A stretch of 64,000 bases of DNA from Raphanus sativus (taxonomy: Eukaryota > Streptophyta > Magnoliopsida > Brassicales > Brassicaceae), in the NCBI RefSeq assembly GCF_000801105.2, contig NC_079515.1, forward strand, positions 9,486,001-9,550,000, in the 5' to 3' direction. The notes under the pieces were generated by a model, which saw only the letters and a program-made list of their open reading frames with translations, was not told where the DNA came from and ran no database searches. Each line of letters opens with the position of its first letter. Positions within the stretch are counted from its first letter, which is position 1. A program made the translations under genes and the position numbers. This document shows, one piece after another, positions 56,830 through 64,000 of this stretch.

Positions 56830-57189
56830 AAGTATTTAATTAGTATTGTTCCTTTGAATTCAATATCCTCTTGTGTAAAAAAGTATTTAGTGAACTCTGC
56901 AGATTTTTGATCATTGTAAACGTTCCTTGCACAGACGGTCTAAATACATCACCTGCAACCAAAAAATAGATTTTATAATACCAGATTCAAACAACATATA
57001 AAATTGAGTAACCCGTATGAGTAATCATTATGTATTCTTCATCAATTCGTATGATCTAATTTATAATCCATTAATATTGTATAAATACTAACATGCAAGA
57101 GTTCGTATAATAAGAACTCATTGTGGCAAACGGCTCAGAATTCTAATATTTTCGTCAAATCCATATATATAGTTTTTTATCTAAACAAT

Positions 57190-57231
57190 TTTCCTTTCGT
57201 CCTTTTCTTTTTGCTAAAATTTCCTTTCGTC
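57190..57231 (+). mobile_element. Tail-only insertion, 12-bp duplication
   Basis: TTTCCTTTCGTC at 57190-57201 and 57220-57231 flanks an 18-bp insert CTTTTCTTTTTGCTAAAA. The TTGCTAAAA end resembles the insert at 56801. Confidence 0.55.
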
Positions 57232-57662
57232 TGTGCATTGCATGTTAGTATTCGTAAGCTTAATTAATCAATTAACTGAAGATTTACCTATAAATTTAAA
57301 ATTTTAAACCATAGAACAATGATCATTTTTTTTTCTTATTCTCGAAATAGTAGATGTTACCCGAAGTTCCAATGAACCAACATGCAAGACCAATAAACTA
57401 ACAAACCTCACCACAAAACATCCACAATAATGTCATTCATTGTATTTTGTATCTAAAGCAATTTTTCTAATATTTTTAACTTGTTCCTCAATTTTTTTTC
57501 CTCCTTTGGAGACATGTTGACGCTGCTGCTAAGCTCAAGAACAATTTATCGTAAAACTAACTAATTTTTTTTTTTTGTTAGTTAGTTAGTTTTATGGTAT
57601 ATCCGTATTTACTTTGATCAATAAAAGCTAGCACAGACGCTTAAATCTATTTTGTAGTATAA

Positions 57663-57914
57663 GAGCATCTCCAATGTAAAACACCATTTTTTCTTCCAAA
57701 ATAGAGTAAAAGTGATTATGGAATAAAAATGCTCTAACCCCACTCCATTTCTCACTCCATAATAGAGTGATGAACAAAAAAAAATTAGATTACTCCATTT
57801 ATGGAGTAAACTCCATTATGGAGTGAGAAATGGAATGGAATTGGAACATTTTCTATTCCAAACTCACTTTTACTCTATTTTGAAGGAAAAAATGGAGTTG
57901 AATTGGAGATGCCC
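57663..57914. mobile_element. Tourist/PIF-Harbinger MITE (252 bp)
   Basis: Inverted ends GAGCATCTCCAAT and ATTGGAGATGCCC are flanked by TAA on both sides (57660-57662, 57915-57917). Long internal complementarity (ACTCCAT/ATGGAGT motifs) makes it a strong hairpin, as for MITEs that feed small-RNA pathways. Confidence 0.9.
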
Positions 57915-58557
57915 TAAAGATGGTCCTGTGGCTATATTGATTCGAATATTCGTTGTCCATATACAAATACAAATTTAGCATCCATATGAAAATGTATTTG
58001 ACTTTTAGCTGCTTTTGCTAAGAAACCTAATAACTTTCACAAATCTATATTTGCAAGATGATGTTTTTCATCCGAATTTTCACGTTAAGTTAACTGGATA
58101 AAATATTATTACACTTGATATTATTGTATAATTATACAATACTATTTGATTTATCTGTTGCATTAGATAGTTGATTATAAAATAATATAATAAAATTTTC
58201 AAAAATAACAAATTAAAAAAAAATAAAAGATAATTCTTATATATTGTTTTGTCAGCTAGAAATATAAATAATAATTTATTTTATTAGTTTTTGAAACAAT
58301 ATTACAAAATTAATAAATATTTGTAAAATGATTATGTCCGAAAAACACCAAACTATGTATTATAGAATCTGTTAAAAACGTGTGAAAAAGGACTAAAGGC
58401 ATAACGAATTTATTTTCCATGAATAAATGGTTAGAGATAACCATAAACATTGGGTACACATGGACATACTCAGATACTGACACGAACTGTCCAGCAACAG
58501 ACTTTTGCAAGAACAGAGCCTGAAAAAAAAAAGAAAATTAGAAACATTTGACAAAAA
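57915..58557. other. Spacer upstream of the oxygenase gene
   Basis: AT-rich. No reliable promoter element singled out. Confidence 0.5.
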
Positions 58558-59676
58558 ATGGCAGAATCATTGGTGGAAACTCGAATCCCACACCAAAAGC
58601 TCTACGAATCAAAACCTTTCCCTGCGGTGATCACTCAGTCACCGTCTCTCCCACTCCCTGCTCCGTCTCTCCCACTCTTCACACAAACAATCACCACCCA
58701 CAAACCCTATCTCGACTCCCTCCTCCACCGATCCGGAGCCGTCCTCTTCCGAGGCTTCCCCGTCTCTACCGCCTCCGACTTCAACGACGTCGTCGAGGCT
58801 TTCGGCTACGACGAGCTTCCTTACGTGGGAGGCGCCGCGCCACGCACTAGCGTCGTCGGCCGTGTCTTCACTGCCAACGAGTCTCCTCCTGATCAAAAGA
58901 TCCCCTTTCACCACGAGATGGCTCAGGTCTGTTTTAAAAATGGTTTTTAGCTTTATAAAGATTGGATCTTTATTGGTTGTGTGTTGTTAGGTTCCTGAGT
59001 TTCCATCAAAGTTGTTCTTTTACTGTGAGGTGGAGCCTAAGTGTGGAGGAGAGACACCGATTGTGTTGAGTCATGTTGTGTACGAGAGAATGAAAGAGAA
59101 GCATCCAGAGTTTGTTCAGAGGTTGGAGGAACATGGTTTGGTCTACGTTAGGGTTTTAGGGGAAGCTGATGATCCTTCTTCACCCATTGGCCGTGGCTGG
59201 AAATCAACTTTCTTGACACACGACAAGAACGTTGCTGAGGAAAGGTAAACTTTACTTCATCATCTCTCTCTCTCTCTCTCTCTAAGTGGCTTTTGATCGG
59301 TTGATTTGACAGGGCAACTAAACTGGGAATGAAGCTGGAATGGACCGAGGAAGGAGGAGCCAAGACAATAATGGGTCCAATCCCGGCTATCAAGTACGAC
59401 AAGTCGAGGAACCGTAAAGTGTGGTTCAACAGCATGGTGGCTGCTTACACAGGGTGGGAGGATAAGAGGAATGATCCAAGAAAGGCTGTGACTTTTGGAG
59501 ATGGGAAGCCTTTACCGGAAGATATAGTCCACGACTGTTTAAGGATACTCGAAGAAGAATGTGTTGCTGTTCCTTGGCAGAGAGGTGATGTTCTGCTTAT
59601 AGACAACTGGGCTGTTCTTCACTCACGAAGACCGTTTGATCCTCCTCGCAGAGTTCTTGCATCTCTCTGCAAATAG
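58558..59676 (+). CDS. TauD/TfdA-type Fe(II)/2-oxoglutarate oxygenase
   Basis: Three exons, 58558-58926, 58991-59244 and 59313-59676, 328 aa. It is a clavaminate-synthase-like/TauD fold protein: GAVLFRGFPV (about residues 61-70), the iron-binding HHEMAQ (His118, Glu120), GGETPIVLSHVVYERM, YTGWED, and the distal iron ligand in WAVLHSRRPF (His311). PPRRVLASL supplies the Arg that binds 2-oxoglutarate. The length matches the Arabidopsis homolog At3g21360 (about 330 aa), whose structure is known but whose substrate is not, as far as I recall. The start is the first Met in good context. Intron 2 contains a (CT)n tract at about 59258-59284. Probably cytosolic. Confidence 0.94.
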
Positions 59677-59831
59677 ATTTATTATCTTGTCTTGTTCCAC
59701 GCAACTAAACAATCATAAGAAAGAACCTTATGGTATTGTTGTCACACGTGTGTAAAGCTTTGTATCCTTCTTACATTATTGCTAGAGAAAAAAATATTGA
59801 ATCTAGATGAACAAACAGAGTCTTTTACTTT
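59677..59831. other. 155-bp gap between convergent genes
   Basis: Shared 3' region of the oxygenase and the downstream minus-strand gene. In Arabidopsis, from memory, three further genes lie at this point. Confidence 0.6.
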
Positions 59832-60768
59832 TTATTCGTAACGTTTCTTCTGCTTGTCAGTAGCCTCTGGTGGCAAAGAAAGGAACTGAGTGATTTTGTG
59901 GACCTGGGAGACGTCAATCCTGTAGTTTTTGGCAATCTCGTTCACACTCATTGGACCGTTGTGATCCTGAGCCTTGCCCTGATAGAGAAGCATGATGTGT
60001 CTCACTTGAGCCACGTTCAGTGTCCCTTGCGGCACCGGTTTTTCCTCGTACCTTGTTGATTCAGGGGTTGTGTTCCGGAGCTTTGGGAGTGGCCTTTTCG
60101 AGGTTTCCACTACCGATGCCTACGTAAAATGACAGAGCCTGACATTATTAGTTAAGACAACACAAAGGCTTTCAAGAACGTTCTCAGATACAACTACATA
60201 ATTTTAGACTCTGAAACTATGGTCTAGACTAAGCGTTTATGCATAGATAACTACCTACCAATGCAGGTAAGTGGGATGAATCAATATCAAACCTCAAAAG
60301 GACATATTTGTTCTGATAAGATGGATTTGTAACAAACAAGAGACAAGAGTGGGACACTAGTCACTACTGACCTCTCCCATCTCAGCTTTGCCACCGGGTT
60401 TAGCCTTTATCCTCCCAACCATTTGGTTCAACATTGTATCGTATTGCGGGTCTCTTTCTTCTAAAACAGTATCACCACTGCTTCCTCTAGCTTCATCTAA
60501 CAGATAACAAAACAACAAAACTCAGATTCAAAAAAAAAAACACAACCTTTCTATCCAAGATTCTTCACCATAAAAAAATCAGTGTTGATAAGAAACGTGA
60601 AAGCTTTGGAATACCAGAAACATCACTAACGGCGGGGGTGGACGGAGATTTCACGGCGCTGCTGAGTTCTTCCTTAGGAAGAGATCTCCGATCGACGACG
60701 GAGACCCTTGACGGAAACTTTTCAACTTCTTTGACTCTCCCAACGGCTCGACGCAGTTGCTGACCCAT
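59832..60768 (-). CDS. Small conserved protein, NDUFAF4-like (complex I assembly?)
   Basis: Three exons on the minus strand, 60615-60768, 60372-60496 and 59832-60119, in phase, 188 aa. It starts MGQQLRRAVGRVKEVEK and has an acidic disordered middle. The C-terminal helical region is LNVAQVRHIMLLYQ...PMSVNEIAKNYRIDVSQVHKITQFLSLPPE. Animal NDUFAF4, a mitochondrial complex I assembly factor, has the same outline: MG- start with a basic N-terminus, about 175 aa, and a C-terminal helix pair with IAQEY and a following PPE. The resemblance is my inference from pattern, not a proven homology. The Arabidopsis counterpart (At3g21400 from memory) carries an uninformative dynein-like label. A Gly2 start leaves N-myristoylation possible. 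Confidence 0.82.
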
Positions 60769-61518
60769 TTACGCACGCTGATACACCCTCCCCCCCACTC
60801 TTGTCGTATAGATATAGATTACAAAGGCAAATACACAACTCTAGATGGCTACAATGTGAGGAATATACGAATCAAACGGTAGCTTTCACCTGCCCTTATT
60901 CAGGAGGAACAGAGAGAGAGAGAACCAAGAAAGTGAAGGAACGTGTTTGCTTTGAATGGGTTACACGCGCTCCCTCTCAGAGACACAACCAAACATTGCT
61001 GCTTGATTCCCACTTTCGGCATTCGAACTCGCACACAGAACCTCCTTTGTTTCTTTTTTTTTGGTTAAGATAGAAAACCTTGCTTAGCCCAAAACAATAT
61101 GGATGAAAGCCCATAGACGTTTCAGCCCAGACATCAGTAAACTCCACTCGAAGTGATAAAGATATTCTTTTGGTAATATATGGTATCAAGAATGCCTTTA
61201 AAGGATCTTACATATAGCTACTGGAAGTGGTAAGAGTAGTATACACATGACTTGATTTTGGAGTAACACCTTGGTACGTAAGTGTGATTGCATAAATATC
61301 TATTTTTGGCTATGTTCTAGTATGATGTGCCTATCATTGGTTAGTAGAGATCGGGCTTCTATAGTTCTGTTGAGAATCTATAGAAGCTTATCATGGTTAG
61401 TTGTGCATATCATGCTTAGAAAAGATCACATGCTTCATGGTTGGTAAAAATCAGGTTTGTAATATACTAGCAGCTTTATTTTTAGTTTTGTACTCCTCTC
61501 TTTATTCAAACTCTTGTT
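60769..61518. other. Spacer upstream of the NDUFAF4-like gene
   Basis: Moderate composition to about 61140, probably promoter and leader of the minus-strand gene, with AGCCCA/GCCCA motifs near 61087 and 61122. AT-rich after that. The ORF at 60801-61073 is not protein-like. Confidence 0.45.
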
Positions 61519-63567
61519 GTTGTGCCACAACAAGAAAACAGACGAATTCTGATGGAGAAATCCATCGGAGTTCTGTCGGGATAATGCTATTTCGATAAAT
61601 TTTCGACAAATATTTTTTTTCAGTTCTATCTCATCGGAAAAAAAATTCTCGAAATTTTATCAGACTATTTGAAAAATTTCTAACGAATTTCCAACATATT
61701 AAATTCTGACAAATTTCCAACAGACTCAATTACAACGAATTTCCAATAAATAAATTTTCGACACAACTTTTTCAACAAATTAATTTCAACGAAAATCGGA
61801 CGGATGATATTTGTCGGAAATTTTATAAACTATTAAAGAAAACATTTTTTTATTTAAAATATAAAATTTAAATTTATTAATTAATTTTTAAAATATATAT
61901 GCAATTGTTTATAATAAATATTTTCATTATTTATATATAATTACAATAAAACTTAATCCTTTATATATAAATATATAAAAACTTTAAAACGTTTTTAAAT
62001 ATATTTAGTTATAAAACTTTTTTAAAATTACAAAAACGCCAAAAAATTATAAAATAATTTTAATACTTTCTAAATTTCACAAAATTCTTTATATATATAT
62101 ATATAATTGTTTTAATATAAATTAATTTAAAATGTTAATATATATTATATAAATTAAATTAAATTCTTTTATATATATAATAAAAACGTTTTAAATATGA
62201 AATAATTTATAAATAGAATTTATATATGTAAACGTTTGAAATATTTTTAAAACTCTAAAAGTTTTTTAAAAGATATTAAAAAACTCTGAAAACGTTTTAC
62301 AAATTCAGAAAAGAATTATAAAGTAATACAACTATATAAATTTCACAAATCACAAATTAAATAAACAAGCCACAAAATCACAATCAAAACCTATCTAAAC
62401 CACAACCTAACAACAAAATCTAACATCTAATTCATAAAATTCTTCATCCTAACTTAAATTCAACTTTAAAACCTAAAATCCACAATTTAACACTCAAAAA
62501 GTTACACAAGACAAATGAGAAAAAGAAATAGATGACTTACATAAATTTTGAAAGAGATTTGAGAAGTTTATGGCTTAGATTCGCCGGATTAGAGAGAGAG
62601 AGAGGAGATGAGAGAATTTGTGTGTTTTAGAGATAGAGAGAGAGAAAGGAGAAATGAGGAAGTAGAAGAAGTTTCTGTTTTTATATTAATATTTCGGATG
62701 GAATAAGGTTGTCATAATTCCATCGGAATCAATTCGCATTTGGCGGTCTACAAAAATTTTGGCTATTTCTTTTAGGATAAAGTCAAATTCCGACGAAATT
62801 CTAACGATCATGTATTTTCGTCAAAATTTCGTTAGAATTTCATCGGAACATTTGGCAAATGGTCAACTAACCAAATTTCGAGACAAGAATATTCTATATT
62901 CGTTGGAATTTTGTAGGAAAATTTTAACGGAATTCTGACGAATATGGCATATTCTATGTATGCTTTTCAATTGGGTAAAAGTTAGATCCGTCAAAAATCT
63001 GTCAGAAAATTCCGACGTATTTTCGATGAAAAGTGGTTTCGGATTTAAAAACATGAAAATTTTGACCTACAATAAAATTTAATTTTTTGATGATTTAGAA
63101 GGAATTACCTGCATAATAAATTATATAAGTGTTCATACGATATCATATTTTAAAAATATCAATATTGTAAATTTTATCACCGAAATATGTTGTTTAAGTA
63201 TATAAGTTTTTATTTGAGATATTATGTATCCGCTTATATATTCATAGCATATTTTATAAGTTGAAAAATGGAATGATTATTAACTCACATCCTATTAGAT
63301 ACTTAATATGTGTTTATATGACCTTGTAGGTATCCGAGTTTACATTAATATTGAATAAATCATATCAAATATTTATTCTTCGGAATTCTATCGGAAATAA
63401 AGAAATTCTGAAGAATTTGGCTAGTTTGTCGGAATTTCGTCGGAATATTGCAACATAATCTCGAGGAAATGAAAATCCAAACCGAAACCCTAATGTATAA
63501 GTTTTCGTCGGAATTTCCGGTGTCTATAACAAAAGTGATAATTTCAGTAAATCTGTTTTCTTAGGTT
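61519..63567. mobile_element. CACTA-like non-autonomous element (about 2 kb)
   Basis: The left end CACAACAAGAAAACAGA and the right end TCTGTTTTCTTAGG are inverted and resemble degenerate En/Spm termini (CACTACAAGAAAAC). The outer 250-800 bp on each side are packed with variants of TTCCGACGAAATT/AATTTCGTCGGAA, the subterminal repeats typical of Brassicaceae CACTA elements. The AT-rich core from 61830 to 62360 and an A/C-rich block with (GA)n from 62365 to 62660 have no transposase. The outermost bases are uncertain. Confidence 0.6.
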
Positions 63568-64000
63568 TTAGTTTAAGCTTTGAGTGTAATGAAGTGAATT
63601 GGACTCTGATATTCCTTGTACTGGCCCATTGGGCTTAAGAAATAAAACCAGTTGATAAAAAAGTGGAAGATGAAATATATCTACTTTAAAGAACAAACAA
63701 AATACATATCCCAGTGGAAGATGAGAACCATCTGATTGAAAACTTTTAAAAAGATAGATTAGTGAGAAAAACATGAGAAAAAATGAAAAATTATTATAAG
63801 TTTGGTGTTTTCATGTTTAAAGAGATTAGATAGAGGTTGGAGAGTTTAGAAAAAAGGTAAAAGCTTTATGCAACAAGAAGTTACTAAATGAAGAAAAACC
63901 AGATATGAAAACTTACCAAAACGCTCGGATCTGTTATGAAAGAGAAGACATGAGAGAAGACTCGGTTAGAAGACTTCCATTTTAGAAGACTTCCGAGAAG
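63568..64000. other. Window end, unassigned
   Basis: No gene is supported. The last 40 bases contain the repeated string AGAAGACTTCC twice, which may be the edge of another repeat that continues beyond the window. Confidence 0.45.

Larger units (their letters stand above)
55806..57659. other. Spacer, no gene seen
   Basis: AT-rich. The minus-strand ORF at 55820-56011 overlaps the peptide's 3' region and is not credible. Contains two tail-only insertions. Confidence 0.5.

Noticed and set aside
1..64000. CRISPR arrays, bacterial operons or prophage
   Set aside because: The sequence is plant nuclear DNA with spliced genes; the short repeats seen are MITEs, microsatellites and element ends.

Overview
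The window is plant nuclear DNA and almost certainly comes from a Brassiceae species (Brassica, Raphanus or a close relative). Genes have short GT-AG introns, the spacers are very AT-rich, and Brassicaceae-type Helitrons, SINEs, Stowaway and Tourist MITEs and a recent Ty3-like LTR element fill the gaps. From memory, the gene order matches Arabidopsis chromosome 3 around At3g21310 to At3g21400: GT14 glycosyltransferase, the ELF3 relative EEC, bHLH87, a malectin-like LRR receptor kinase, MED6, a tiny Cys-rich secreted peptide, a TauD-type 2-oxoglutarate oxygenase and a small protein resembling NDUFAF4. All exon structures were worked out by hand from splice sites and reading-frame continuity. 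All eight host genes give uninterrupted coding sequences.

Layout. 0-5 kb: GT14 gene (+) convergent with EEC (-). 5-17.6 kb: AT-rich spacer with two SINEs, two MITEs, a MULE-like element, a large telomere-repeat-like foldback element and a three-copy CACGTG cluster. 17.8-18.85 kb: bHLH gene (+). 18.9-33.4 kb: spacer with a second foldback, then a Helitron (24040-33377, minus) split by a very young 7.2-kb LTR retrotransposon (25710-32891). That retroelement has only gag and a broken protease. 34.3-41.2 kb: 13-exon LRR receptor kinase (-), whose second intron holds a complete 1.6-kb Helitron. 41.7-47.4 kb: full-length L1-type LINE inserted about 530 bp upstream of the kinase start. Its ORF2 is open but carries Asn in place of the first catalytic Asp of the reverse transcriptase. 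47.5-53.2 kb: a pile of Helitron ends, a hAT MITE, a SINE, a 0.53-kb tandem duplication and a MULE-like element. 53.6-60.8 kb: MED6, Cys-rich peptide, TauD oxygenase and the NDUFAF4-like gene. 61.5-63.6 kb: a CACTA-like non-autonomous element.

The host genes are individually conventional: Golgi glycosylation, clock-related scaffold, transcription factor, receptor kinase, Mediator subunit, oxygenase and a probable mitochondrial factor. They are not an operon-like unit. The most unusual material is in the repeats. (1) A swarm of very short inserts, each flanked by a perfect 9-16 bp direct repeat; most are little more than an A-tail, several with a TGAC, TAAC or GCT stub. (2) Nested element stacks with exact target-site duplications. 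(3) Arrays of GAGCGA/TCGCTC motifs in both LTRs and the 3' internal region of the gag-only retroelement. (4) Two foldback elements with 9-bp duplications and CCCTAAA-like arms.
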